From contig CAILBF010000204.1 of the NCBI GenBank assembly GCA_903832395.1, forward strand, positions 1 through 10,691: a stretch of DNA of 10,691 nt. Direction: 5' to 3'. The notes below the pieces were generated by a model that searched no databases, had not been told where the DNA came from, and saw nothing but the letters and a program-made list of their open reading frames with translations. Source of the stretch: an uncultured Actinomycetes bacterium (GTDB lineage Bacteria; Actinomycetota; Actinomycetes; Nanopelagicales; Nanopelagicaceae). Positions within the stretch are counted from its first letter, which is position 1. Each line of letters starts with the position of its first letter. The position numbers and the translations under genes are program-made. This document shows positions 1 to 6,458 of this stretch, one piece after another.

Positions 1-552
1 GTATTCGCAGCCCAAAATATCGGTGGATGTGTACACGCGGTAGTAAGGCGTTGCAAATAACTGAACTACTTTTTCGGCAACGATTGTTGTGTGTGCGGCA
101 ACTACTGCTCCCGCTGGCTGGCGCAAAATTAATTCATCGGCCAAATTCGGGCCGGTAATAACCGCTACGTTTTCTGTGCCAATTACCTCTTCGATTATTT
201 GTGACATACGAAGCGATGTTGCTAACTCAATGCCCTTTAAAGTACTGATGTAAAGGGCATTTGGCGCCGCTAACTCTTTCCAGGCCATTAAATTAGCACG
301 AAGCGTTTGGGCCGGAATTGCTAAAACGTAGATTGATGAATAATCAAAAGCTTCCGTCAAATCTGTAGTTGCACGCAAGCCTGCAGGCAAGACATTGTTA
401 TTGAGATACTTTGAATTTGTGTTCTTTTCATTTATCTCATCGACCACGCTTTGATTGCGGCCCCACATTAAAACGTGATTGCCCGCATCGGATAAGACTT
501 GAGCCATCGTGCTACCCCATTGGCCCGCGCCAAAAACCGTTATCTTGCTCAT
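1..552 (-). CDS. gpsA: NAD(P)-dependent glycerol-3-phosphate dehydrogenase, 5' part (partial)
   Basis: The reverse strand reads into the window edge for 184 codons without a stop, starting MSKITVFGAGQWGS. This cytosolic enzyme reduces dihydroxyacetone phosphate to sn-glycerol 3-phosphate, the backbone for phospholipids. Seen: the Rossmann dinucleotide loop GAGQWGS at residues 8-14, STLKGIE at 103-109 (family form S-x-x-KGIE) and TGPNLADE at 133-140 (family form SGPxxAxE). The window ends at DILGCEY, before the conserved GALKN lysine region, so roughly the C-terminal 45% lies outside. Its ATG overlaps the plsC stop as ATGA, so translation is probably coupled and the two genes act in one pathway: GpsA makes the substrate that acyltransferases consume. 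Some residues differ from the commonest family form (Gln instead of Ser or Ala in the loop), but the identification is firm. Confidence 0.95.
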   Translation of the reverse strand, partial: MSKITVFGAGQWGSTMAQVLSDAGNHVLMWGRNQSVVDEINEKNTNSKYLNNNVLPAGLRATTDLTEAFDYSSIYVLAIPAQTLRANLMAWKELAAPNALYISTLKGIELATSLRMSQIIEEVIGTENVAVITGPNLADELILRQPAGAVVAAHTTIVAEKVVQLFATPYYRVYTSTDILGCEY

Positions 553-1325
553 CGCTTCTTCTTAAAATTTCCAGTACGGGGCAAATCCGAAGTATGCGGA
601 TCAAAAATCTCGACTGGGCGTTTTTCACCGCGCAGTTGCTCGAGCAAATCGGTAATTGCTCGCATGACAAAGGCGGTAGCTTCAGTAAGTGCTACTGGGT
701 CATTTTCCTTGCCATACCATTGCGATAAATCCAGTGGATCACCGACAAGAATTTTGATTGGCGTGCGTGGGAAAAACTTAATCTTCTTTTCATACGTTGG
801 CATAACAATCTGGGATCCCCATTGGGCGATTGGGATCACTGGCGACTTGGTCAGAATTGCTAGGCGGGCTAGTCCGGTCTTTGCAACCATCGGCCAACCA
901 TTAGGGTCACGCGTCAAAGTTCCTTCGGGATAGACGCCCAAAGCGTGGCCGGCTTCAAGCAATTTAACTGCATGCCCCAGGGCTTTAGAGGCATCCTTGC
1001 TTTCGCGAACCACCGGAACTTGCCCAGCTGCCAGCAAAATCTTGCCGATGACCGGAACTTTAAATACGCCCTCTTTTCCTATGTAGCGGGGAGCGCGGCC
1101 ATTTCGGAAAAGGAAATGAGTTAGGAATAAAACATCAAGGTATGAAACATGGTTGCTTGCAACAATGACGCGGCCGCTCTTAGGTATCTTCTCGGCCCCG
1201 CGCCACTGCTTTTTGCCTACTAAGTTCAGAACAGGAATTGCGATTTTCGTGCAGATTTTAAAAGTTAGGTTCGTACCAAGTGGGCGACCACTGGGAGGAG
1301 CATAAGAAACCTTGTACTCCGTCAT
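549..1325 (-). CDS. plsC: 1-acyl-sn-glycerol-3-phosphate acyltransferase (PlsC/LPLAT family)
   Basis: This 258-residue membrane-associated acyltransferase is expected to transfer a second acyl chain to lysophosphatidic acid, giving phosphatidic acid. Seen: the catalytic H-x4-D motif in NHVSYLD (His59, Asp64), a region resembling block II around GKEGVFKVPVIGKIL (residues 83-97), and the block III signature YPEGT at 132-136 that binds the glycerol phosphate. The C-terminus is lysine-rich (GNFKKKR). Length is normal for actinobacterial single-domain members. No clear Shine-Dalgarno precedes the ATG, but a TATTAT box lies 6 bases upstream, suggesting a leaderless transcript. The hup terminator sits just upstream, so plsC and gpsA likely form their own unit. 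Acyl-chain specificity, or whether it prefers lysophosphatidate over related acceptors, cannot be read from sequence. Confidence 0.93.
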   Translation of the reverse strand: MTEYKVSYAPPSGRPLGTNLTFKICTKIAIPVLNLVGKKQWRGAEKIPKSGRVIVASNHVSYLDVLFLTHFLFRNGRAPRYIGKEGVFKVPVIGKILLAAGQVPVVRESKDASKALGHAVKLLEAGHALGVYPEGTLTRDPNGWPMVAKTGLARLAILTKSPVIPIAQWGSQIVMPTYEKKIKFFPRTPIKILVGDPLDLSQWYGKENDPVALTEATAFVMRAITDLLEQLRGEKRPVEIFDPHTSDLPRTGNFKKKR

Positions 1326-1331
1326 GGGTTA

Positions 1332-1337
1332 ATAATA
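1332..1337 (-). promoter_or_regulatory. Candidate -10 box of plsC, leaderless arrangement
   Basis: On the minus strand TATTAT is followed by six bases (TAACCC) and then the plsC ATG. TANNNT placed 6-7 bases before a start codon is the usual pattern for leaderless genes in Actinobacteria. There is no purine-rich ribosome binding site in the gap, and no good -35 box is visible because the hup terminator begins about 20 bases upstream. Confidence 0.5.
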
Positions 1338-1351
1338 GTGCGCGGAGATAA

Positions 1352-1380
1352 GAAAACGGGGCCAGCATCAGCTGGCCCCG
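1352..1380 (-). terminator. Rho-independent terminator of hup
   Basis: A perfect 10-base-pair stem, CGGGGCCAGC (1357-1366) and GCTGGCCCCG (1371-1380), encloses an ATCA loop. Read on the minus strand it is followed by TTTTCT (1351-1356), the U-tract needed for termination of transcripts arriving from hup, whose stop lies 26 bases upstream. The plus-strand side lacks a run of T directly after the stem, so it works best for hup. It separates hup from plsC. Confidence 0.9.
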
Positions 1381-1405
1381 TCTCTTTAAAAAGAGTTAAA
1401 AAGAA

Positions 1406-1873
1406 TTACTTCTTCTTAGCCTTCTTCGCAACTTTCTTAGCTGGAGCCTTCTTGGCTGCAACCTTCTTCTTAGCTGGAGCCTTCTTGGCTGCAACCTTCT
1501 TCTTAGCTGGAGCCTTCTTAGCAGCCTTCTTGGCTACTACTGGCTTAGCCTTAACAACTGGCTTTGGTTCTGGCTTTGGTGCAGGACCTAGCTTGCGTGC
1601 ACCTGAGATGACATCCTTCAGACCCTTTGCAGGTAGGAAGCGAGCCTTCTTTGAAGCCTTAATCTTGATTGTCTCGCCAGTAAATGGGTTGCGACCAATA
1701 CGTGCTTTACGATCAACCTTCTTGAACTTACCGAAATCGTTGATCATTACATCTTCGCCCTTATGAAGGTTGCGAACGATTGTGTCAAAAACGATATCTA
1801 CAGCGTGAGCTGCTTCCTTCTTGCTGTCGTTGAAGTGTGGAGCCAACGCCGCAATGAATTGGGCCTTATTCAT
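1406..1873 (-). CDS. hup: DNA-binding protein HU with C-terminal Lys/Ala/Pro tail
   Basis: This 155-residue nucleoid protein joins a standard HU fold (about residues 1-95) to a basic disordered tail (about 108-155). Seen: N-terminal MNKAQFIAAL, the turn DFGKF at 46-50, and the arm signature GRNPFTGE at 60-67 with Pro63, the residue that intercalates in the minor groove. After an Ala/Pro/Lys linker (GPAPKPEPKPVVKAKP) the tail repeats KKAPAKKKVAA units, like the tails of mycobacterial HupB and streptomycete HupS. HU bends and compacts DNA as a dimer; the tail is known in those relatives to add non-specific affinity and is a target for lysine acetylation. An AAGGGG ribosome site lies 6 bases before the ATG. 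Its position between leuD and plsC matches the order in other Actinobacteria. Tail length will vary with the number of 33-bp repeats. Confidence 0.96.
   Translation of the reverse strand: MNKAQFIAALAPHFNDSKKEAAHAVDIVFDTIVRNLHKGEDVMINDFGKFKKVDRKARIGRNPFTGETIKIKASKKARFLPAKGLKDVISGARKLGPAPKPEPKPVVKAKPVVAKKAAKKAPAKKKVAAKKAPAKKKVAAKKAPAKKVAKKAKKK
1439..1520 (-). repeat. 33-bp tandem repeat coding the HU tail
   Basis: Two identical 33-base units (1439-1471 and 1472-1504) are followed by a partial third copy (1505-1520); a degenerate copy precedes them. Each unit is 11 codons of the KKAPAKKKVAA type, so gain or loss of units keeps the reading frame. This is a natural site for length variation between strains. 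Confidence 0.9.
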
Positions 1874-1879
1874 TGAAAT

Positions 1880-1885
1880 CCCCTT
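1880..1885 (-). promoter_or_regulatory. Ribosome binding site of hup
   Basis: AAGGGG on the minus strand, six bases (ATTTCA) before the hup ATG. It decides the start and shows hup is translated from a leadered message, unlike its neighbour plsC. Confidence 0.75.
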
Positions 1886-1886
1886 A

Positions 1887-2118
1887 TTTACGCGTAAATG
1901 TTAAGCAACTGCCTAACGTGTTCATAAACTTACGCGCACAGTAGGGGTGATGCCGTGATAAAGGCGTGCGTGTCGCAATATTTATTTTTGCGGATTTACT
2001 TAAAAAACCCTTGTTTTACGCATAGAAAACTCTCAATTACGCATTGAGAGTTATTCAATTTCACGCTCACCCTTACTAGAAAAACCGCTATTTACGCCTT
2101 TTATACGCTCAATTACGC
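1887..2118. repeat. Cluster of six TTACGC hexamers in the hup/leuD spacer
   Basis: Exact TTACGC occurs on the plus strand at 1888, 1930, 2016, 2037, 2092 and 2113; the first copy is part of the 12-base palindrome TTTACGCGTAAA (1887-1898) and the last overlaps the leuD stop. Looser relatives occur at 2061 (TCACGC) and 2103 (TATACGC). Start-to-start distances are 42, 86, 21, 55 and 21 bases, mostly close to whole helical turns. This 239-base spacer also holds the leuCD terminator and must hold the hup promoter, for which I could not settle -10 and -35 boxes. The repeats may be protein binding sites; no family is recognised. Confidence 0.55.
2023..2052 (-). terminator. Probable terminator of leuC-leuD
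   Basis: A perfect 10-base-pair stem, AACTCTCAAT (2028-2037) and ATTGAGAGTT (2043-2052), has the loop TACGC. On the minus strand it runs into TTTTCT. It lies about 60 bases past the leuD stop, in the correct place to end the leuCD message before hup. The stem is A/T-rich, so it is weaker than the hup terminator, and a TTACGC hexamer spans its loop. Confidence 0.7.
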
Positions 2119-2712
2119 GCGAATTGGAAGCGTTGCAGGTTTATGTGCTGCGCGAGTTTTTTCAAAAGCATCAATAGAATCGCTGTTTTTGATTGTTAAT
2201 CCGATGTCATCTAGACCCTCCATTAAACGCCAGCGGGTGTAGTCATCGATAGCAAATGGCAGAACAACTGCGTCATAAGAAACAGTGCGGGTCTCTAAAT
2301 CCACGCTAATGGATGTCGAAGGATTGGCCTCGATTGCTGCCCACATAGCTTCAACATCGCTCTGCTCCACAATCACTGTCAGAAGTCCACCTTTAAGTGA
2401 ATTGCCGCGGAAAATATCGGCAAATCGGCTGGAGATGACAACCTTAAAACCGTAGTTTTGTAGCGCCCACACTGCGTGCTCACGAGATGAACCAGTACCG
2501 AAATCAACGCCAGCAACTAAAACAGTTGCCGCTTTATATGCCGGATTATTTAAAACAAATTCAGGGTCGCTGCGCCAAGCTGCAAATAACCCATCTTCAA
2601 ATCCGCTGCGTGTAACGCGCTTAAGATAAACGGCTGGGATAATTTGATCGGTATCGACATTGCTGCGTCGAAGTGGAATTGCAGTACCTGTGTGCTTGAT
2701 AAATTTTTCCAT
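2113..2712 (-). CDS. leuD: 3-isopropylmalate dehydratase small subunit
   Basis: This 199-residue protein is the small (swivel) subunit of isopropylmalate isomerase, which with LeuC interconverts 2- and 3-isopropylmalate in leucine synthesis. Seen: N-terminal NVDTDQIIPAVYLKR (18-32) and the substrate-loop signature FGTGSSREHA (71-80), followed by ISSRFADIFRGNSLKGG (93-109), all classical for LeuD. Length matches the bacterial norm of about 200 residues. A GGGAG ribosome site lies 9 bases before the ATG and touches the leuC stop; only 14 bases separate the genes, so they form one operon and the subunits can be made in balance. The operon ends at the hairpin at 2023-2052. Confidence 0.97.
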   Translation of the reverse strand: MEKFIKHTGTAIPLRRSNVDTDQIIPAVYLKRVTRSGFEDGLFAAWRSDPEFVLNNPAYKAATVLVAGVDFGTGSSREHAVWALQNYGFKVVISSRFADIFRGNSLKGGLLTVIVEQSDVEAMWAAIEANPSTSISVDLETRTVSYDAVVLPFAIDDYTRWRLMEGLDDIGLTIKNSDSIDAFEKTRAAHKPATLPIRA

Positions 2713-2721
2713 TTTTTTTAT

Positions 2722-2726
2722 CTCCC
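2722..2726 (-). promoter_or_regulatory. Ribosome binding site of leuD
   Basis: GGGAG on the minus strand, within AAGGGAG, 9 bases before the leuD ATG. It sits directly against the leuC TAA codon, so ribosomes finishing leuC pass over it, favouring coupled expression of the two subunits. Confidence 0.7.
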
Positions 2727-4118
2727 TTACAAATCTGACGGTGAAGAAAGTGTGCCGCGCAGCGCAGTTGCCGCAGCTACCAGTGGACTAACTAAGTGTG
2801 TGCGACCGCCTTTACCTTGGCGCCCCTCAAAGTTTCTATTAGATGTCGAAGCCGAGCGCTCTCCAACTGCTAGTTGATCTGGGTTCATTCCAAGACACAT
2901 TGAACATCCGGCGTTTCGCCATTCAGCGCCGGCGTCGATAAATACTTTATCTAAACCTTCAGCCTCAGCCTCAAGGCGAACTCTGACAGAGCCCGGGACT
3001 ACCAACATGCGAAGGGTCGAAGCGATTTTTTTACCTTTAACAACTTCGGCAGCTGCACGTAAGTCTTCAATTCGACCGTTAGTGCAAGAGCCCAAGAAAA
3101 CAGTGTCAATGGCTATCTTTTTAAGGGGTGTACCGGCGCTAAGACCCATGTACACAAGTGCGCGCTCGGCCGCCCCGCGAGCTTCCTCATCTTTAATATC
3201 TGCAGGGTTAGGAACGTTTGAGTTAAGGGAGGCGCCTTGGGCAGGATTTGTTCCCCATGTAACAAATGGCTCAAGTTCGTCAACATTTAGATCTACCTCA
3301 ACATCATATGTCGCATCGGCATCGGTAAACAGGGTTTTCCAATAAGCAACCGCTGCTTCAAAATCTTCAGGTGCATGCGGCTTGCCTTTAATGTAATCAA
3401 AAGTAGTTTGATCTGGCGCAATTAAGCCGGCACGAGCGCCCGCCTCGATAGACATGTTGCAGACCGTCATGCGAGATTCCATTGACAGTGCGCGGATTGC
3501 ACTGCCGCGATATTCAATAACGTATCCCTGGCCCCCGCCAGTACCGATCTTGGCGATGATTGCCAAGATAATATCTTTGGATGTAACTCCGGATTTTAGT
3601 TTTCCCTCAACGTTAATTGCCATTGTCTTAGGGCGGGCAAGTGGCAGGGTCTGCGTTGCTAAAACATGCTCAACTTCAGATGTTCCAATCCCAAAAGCCA
3701 AGGCGCCGAAAGCACCATGCGTTGATGTATGTGAATCTCCGCAGACAATTGTCATTCCTGGTTGGGTCAGACCTAGCTGTGGTCCAATAATGTGAACCAC
3801 GCCTTGGTCTTTATCCCCCAGTGAGTGAATGCGCACACCGAACTCTGCGCAGTTAGTGCGCAGCGTATCTACTTGGAGTTTTGAGACTGGATCGGCAATT
3901 GGCTTATCGATGTTTTGTGTAGGCACATTGTGATCTTCAGTTGCAATAGTTAAATCTGGGCGGCGTACTTTTCGATGAGTAAGACGGAGACCATCAAAGG
4001 CTTGAGGGCTGGTTACTTCATGAATTAAATGAAGATCGATATACAAAAGATCAGGCTCACCGCTTGCTGCACGTACGACATGCTCGGCCCAAATTTTCTC
4101 TGCCAACGTTTTAGCCAT
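2727..4118 (-). CDS. leuC: 3-isopropylmalate dehydratase large subunit
   Basis: This 463-residue aconitase-family protein carries the [4Fe-4S] cluster of isopropylmalate isomerase. Seen: EDHNVPT (61-67), GDSHTSTHGAFGALAFGIG (127-145), the cluster ligands Cys345 (GSCTNGR) and Cys405/Cys408 (CSMCLGMNPDQ), and STSNRNFEGRQG near the C-terminus. I chose the start MAKTLAEKIW at 4118 rather than an in-frame ATG at 4151: AAGGAG lies 9 bases before 4118, the N-terminus then matches the family, and the upstream ATG falls inside the likely promoter and operator. It is transcribed with leuD and away from the IclR-family gene, whose orthologues in Corynebacterium (LtbR) and Streptomyces (NdgR) control leuCD. 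Confidence 0.97.
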   Translation of the reverse strand: MAKTLAEKIWAEHVVRAASGEPDLLYIDLHLIHEVTSPQAFDGLRLTHRKVRRPDLTIATEDHNVPTQNIDKPIADPVSKLQVDTLRTNCAEFGVRIHSLGDKDQGVVHIIGPQLGLTQPGMTIVCGDSHTSTHGAFGALAFGIGTSEVEHVLATQTLPLARPKTMAINVEGKLKSGVTSKDIILAIIAKIGTGGGQGYVIEYRGSAIRALSMESRMTVCNMSIEAGARAGLIAPDQTTFDYIKGKPHAPEDFEAAVAYWKTLFTDADATYDVEVDLNVDELEPFVTWGTNPAQGASLNSNVPNPADIKDEEARGAAERALVYMGLSAGTPLKKIAIDTVFLGSCTNGRIEDLRAAAEVVKGKKIASTLRMLVVPGSVRVRLEAEAEGLDKVFIDAGAEWRNAGCSMCLGMNPDQLAVGERSASTSNRNFEGRQGKGGRTHLVSPLVAAATALRGTLSSPSDL

Positions 4119-4127
4119 TAATCCCTG

Positions 4128-4133
4128 CTCCTT
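4128..4133 (-). promoter_or_regulatory. Ribosome binding site deciding the leuC start
   Basis: AAGGAG on the minus strand, 9 bases before the ATG at 4118. This near-consensus Shine-Dalgarno is the main reason for preferring that start over the in-frame ATG at 4151, which has no such site. Confidence 0.85.
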
Positions 4134-4137
4134 TATC

Positions 4138-4167
4138 TTGCGATACCACATAGTGGGATGCTAATAT
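4138..4167 (+). promoter_or_regulatory. Promoter of the IclR-family gene, leaderless arrangement
   Basis: TTGCGA (4138-4143) and TAATAT (4162-4167) are separated by 18 bases and could be the -35 and -10 boxes. The -10 ends six bases (CACCCT) before the ATG at 4174, so the transcript probably begins at or next to the start codon. No Shine-Dalgarno is present. A tentative opposing -10 for leuC (TAGCAT, minus strand, 4158-4163) overlaps this one, so the two divergent promoters may be nearly superimposed; the leuC -35 is unclear. Confidence 0.55.
4147..4158. promoter_or_regulatory. Candidate LtbR/NdgR-type operator
   Basis: CACATAGTGGGA lies between the divergent leuC and IclR-family genes. As I recall it, the 12-bp motif reported for the C. 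glutamicum leucine/tryptophan regulator LtbR has the form CA(T/C)ATAGTG(A/G)GA, which this site fits; the exact published consensus should be checked. It falls between the -35 and -10 of the regulator gene and just after the tentative leuC -10, so a bound protein could repress both. Confidence 0.6.
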
Positions 4168-4173
4168 CACCCT

Positions 4174-4890
4174 ATGGTCAGAAAGAATAGCGGAGTTGGC
4201 GTCTTAGATAAAGCCGTAGCAATTTTGAGCACATTAGAGGCTGGCCCGCACTCATTGGCCGAACTCGTTGCCGCCACCGGTATCGCCCGCCCCACAGCTC
4301 ACCGTTTAGCCGTTGCTCTGGAGTTTCATCGACTTGTGAGCCGTGACTTATCTGGACGCTTCACAATTGGCGCACGCAGTGCAGAGCTCGGTGCTGCCGC
4401 TGGTGAAGATCGATTGCTTGCCGCTGCAGGCCCAGCTCTTGCCGCACTGCGCGATGCAACAGGAGAGAGTGCGCAGTTATATAAGCGACAAGGTGATCAA
4501 CGGATCTGTGTCGCAGTGGCCGAGCGTTTATCGGGCCTTCGTGATTCAGTTCCAGTTGGAAGTGCACTTACGATGACTGCAGGATCTGCGGCTCAGATTT
4601 TATTAGCGTGGGAAGATAGCGAAAAGATTCATCGTGGTTTAACTAACGCTCGCTTTACCGCTGCGCAGTTAGCTGCCGATCGACGTCGCGGTTGGGCGCA
4701 ATCAGTTGGTGAGCGCGAAGCGGGAGTTACATCGGTCTCTGCTCCAGTGCGGGCGCCGAATGGGAAAGTAATCGCTGCAGTAAGTATTAGCGGACCTATA
4801 GAGCGCTTAGGTCGCCAGCCCGGCCGCATTCATGCCGCCGCCGTTGTCGCTACCGCTGCTCGCCTGAGTGAATATCTAGCTCGCGAATAA
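4174..4890 (+). CDS. IclR-family regulator of leucine biosynthesis (NdgR/LtbR type)
   Basis: This 238-residue transcription factor has an N-terminal winged helix-turn-helix (about residues 8-65; VGVLDKAVAILSTLEAGPHS, then the helix pair around LAELVAATGIARPTAHRLAVAL) and a C-terminal IclR effector-binding domain (about 75-235, with DSVPVGSALTMTAGSAAQILLAW and a late segment VTSVSAPVRAPNGKVIAAVSISGP). The family binds DNA as dimers or tetramers. Placement back to back with leuCD is the conserved setting of LtbR of Corynebacterium and NdgR of Streptomyces, regulators of leucine and other amino acid genes, so the same role and autoregulation are inferred. It starts at an ATG without a Shine-Dalgarno, 6 bases after TAATAT. 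Its 3' end overlaps recX by 41 bases tail to tail, with no terminator visible between them. The effector is not known from sequence. Confidence 0.9.
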   Translation: MVRKNSGVGVLDKAVAILSTLEAGPHSLAELVAATGIARPTAHRLAVALEFHRLVSRDLSGRFTIGARSAELGAAAGEDRLLAAAGPALAALRDATGESAQLYKRQGDQRICVAVAERLSGLRDSVPVGSALTMTAGSAAQILLAWEDSEKIHRGLTNARFTAAQLAADRRRGWAQSVGEREAGVTSVSAPVRAPNGKVIAAVSISGPIERLGRQPGRIHAAAVVATAARLSEYLARE

Positions 4891-5359
4891 CTCTTCCAAT
4901 AACATCAAAGCCAAAACCTTTTCGCTGCAACAGAGATTGAATTCGGCGGATCTGCACATCGGCCTCTAACCTTGACATCGTTGCATATTTTTTCATTGCA
5001 AGACCAAAGGCCATTCGATACTCATCTTCTCCATCAATCTCATCCAAGGCTTCATCGATAGAGTTTTGATCCACTCCCCTGGTGCGAAGCTCTCCGGCGA
5101 TAATTCGCTTCGATAGTTTCTTTGAGTTATGGCGAGACTGGGTCCATGCCTTAGCAAACTCGGCGTCATTGATGAGCCCTGCCTCTTGTAGGCGATAGAT
5201 AATCGCTTGTGCGACCTCGGGCTCTACGCCGCGCTTTTTAAGATGAGCCAGGAGCTCACCCTTACTCTTGGCCCGCGTAACGAGTGCATTGAGTGCAATC
5301 GTGTGCGCGATTTCGTAAGGGTCAGCGTCCTGGTCAACCTTTGCAAATTCAAGGCTAAT
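4850..5359 (-). CDS. recX: RecA modulator RecX, with no standard start codon
   Basis: The minus-strand frame after recA encodes a full RecX of up to 169 residues: DPYEIAHTIALNAL, then RAKSKGELLAHLKKRG, LINDAEFAKAWTQSR, GELRTRGVDQNSIDEAL and LQRKGFGFDVIGRVIREL, i.e. the three-helix repeats of the family. RecX binds along RecA filaments and limits their activity. The frame is open only down from a TGA at 5366-5368, and between there and Val95 (GTG at 5072-5074, mid-domain) I find no ATG, GTG or TTG in frame. The best start is ATT at 5357-5359, overlapping the recA TAA, with AGAGG 10 bases upstream; it gives about 12 residues before DPYE, a believable N-terminus. The alternative is a -1 shift at the end of recA. 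A start at 5074 would discard half the protein. The 3' end overlaps the IclR-family gene. Confidence 0.85.
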   Translation of the reverse strand: MSLEFAKVDQDADPYEIAHTIALNALVTRAKSKGELLAHLKKRGVEPEVAQAIIYRLQEAGLINDAEFAKAWTQSRHNSKKLSKRIIAGELRTRGVDQNSIDEALDEIDGEDEYRMAFGLAMKKYATMSRLEADVQIRRIQSLLQRKGFGFDVIGRVIRELDIHSGEQR

Positions 5360-6453
5360 TAGAAATCAACCTCTGCTGCAGCCTCATCGATAGCTGCAAT
5401 TAAATCGGCATCGACCTCAACTGGCACAAAGTGAGCGCGAATTTTGGCCTCAATCTCATTGGAGAGATCTGGGTTATCGAGAAGGAAGGTACGTGCATTT
5501 TCCTTACCCTGTCCTAATTGATCGGCCTCGTATGTGTACCAAGCGCCAGACTTCTTCACGATTCCGATATCAACACCCATATCGATGAGTGAGCCTTCAC
5601 GTGAAATACCTGTGCCGTAAATAATGTCGAACTCGGCCTGCTTAAATGGTGGAGCCATCTTGTTCTTGACGACCTTAACGCGCGTACGGTTGCCGACGGC
5701 TTCCTGTCCATCTTTAAGCGTTTCAATGCGACGGATATCAAGGCGTACTGAGGCATAGAACTTCAACGCTTTACCACCGGTAGTTGTCTCAGGAGAGCCA
5801 AAGAAGACACCGATCTTTTCACGCAACTGGTTAATAAAGATTGCAGTTGTCTTTGATTGATGCAGTGCACCAGTAATTTTACGTAACGCTTGAGACATTA
5901 GGCGGGCCTGTAGACCCATGTGTGAGTCACCCATTTCGCCTTCAATTTCAGCACGTGGAACAAGGGCTGCAACTGAGTCAACAACAACAAGATCTAATGC
6001 GCCGGAGCGAATAAGCATGTCCATAATTTCGAGTGCCTGCTCACCAGTATCTGGTTGTGAAACAAGAAGAGCATCAATATCTACGCCGAGCTTCTTTGCA
6101 TACTCTGCATCGAATGCGTGCTCTGCATCGATGAAGGCGCAGATTCCGCCGGCCTTTTGTGCATTAGCAATTGCATGCAATGTCAGCGTTGTCTTACCGG
6201 AGGACTCTGGTCCGTAGATCTCTACGATGCGACCGCGCGGTAATCCGCCGATACCAAGTGCGATGTCGAGTGCGATTGAACCAGTTGGAATTACTTCAAC
6301 AATCTGGTTTGCGCGATCCGACATCTTCATTACTGAGCCTTTTCCAAATTGACGTTCGATCTGGGCTAGGGCTGTTTCGAGCGCCTTTTGGCGTTCGGTG
6401 GTTGCTTTTTCTGCTGCAGCATCGTTTGCTTTATTACTTTTTTCAGTAGCCAC
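5359..6453 (-). CDS. recA: Recombinase RecA
   Basis: RecA forms ATP-dependent filaments on single-stranded DNA, drives strand exchange and triggers LexA self-cleavage. Seen in a 364-residue product: Walker A GPESSGKT (81-88), IDAEHAFDAEYAKKLG (108-123), Walker B VVVD (156-159), QARLMSQALRK (182-192) and the L2 region GVFFGSPETTTGGKALKFYA (215-234). The C-terminus is acidic (AAIDEAAAEVDF), as usual. I chose the GTG at 6453 (protein MATEKSNK): AAAGGA lies 5 bases before it. The frame stays open upstream to a TTG at 6555, but those 34 extra residues do not resemble RecA and have no ribosome site. A LexA box at 6606-6617 shows SOS control. recX follows directly, overlapping the stop by one base if ATT is its start. 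Confidence 0.98.
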   Translation of the reverse strand: MATEKSNKANDAAAEKATTERQKALETALAQIERQFGKGSVMKMSDRANQIVEVIPTGSIALDIALGIGGLPRGRIVEIYGPESSGKTTLTLHAIANAQKAGGICAFIDAEHAFDAEYAKKLGVDIDALLVSQPDTGEQALEIMDMLIRSGALDLVVVDSVAALVPRAEIEGEMGDSHMGLQARLMSQALRKITGALHQSKTTAIFINQLREKIGVFFGSPETTTGGKALKFYASVRLDIRRIETLKDGQEAVGNRTRVKVVKNKMAPPFKQAEFDIIYGTGISREGSLIDMGVDIGIVKKSGAWYTYEADQLGQGKENARTFLLDNPDLSNEIEAKIRAHFVPVEVDADLIAAIDEAAAEVDF

Positions 6454-6458
6454 TTCAT

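Noticed and set aside
499..933. Plus-strand open frame of 144 codons opposite plsC and gpsA
   Set aside because: No family resemblance, no ribosome site, and it is antisense to well-supported genes.
1439..1520. CRISPR-like direct repeats
   Set aside because: Units are adjacent without spacers and encode the in-frame HU tail.
1338..1766. Plus-strand open frame rich in FLAGAFLAATF repeats, resembling a membrane protein
   Set aside because: It is the mirror of the Lys/Ala/Pro repeats of hup on the other strand; hup has full family evidence.
4119..4151. Longer leuC start at 4151 (protein beginning MWYRKIKEQGL)
   Set aside because: The extra 11 residues run through the control region and candidate operator, and a near-perfect AAGGAG stands before the ATG at 4118.
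4850..5074. recX as a short gene starting at the GTG at 5074, i.e. a truncated pseudogene
   Set aside because: The same frame continues upstream with clear RecX sequence and no stop up to the recA end, so the gene is whole; only the start codon is unusual.
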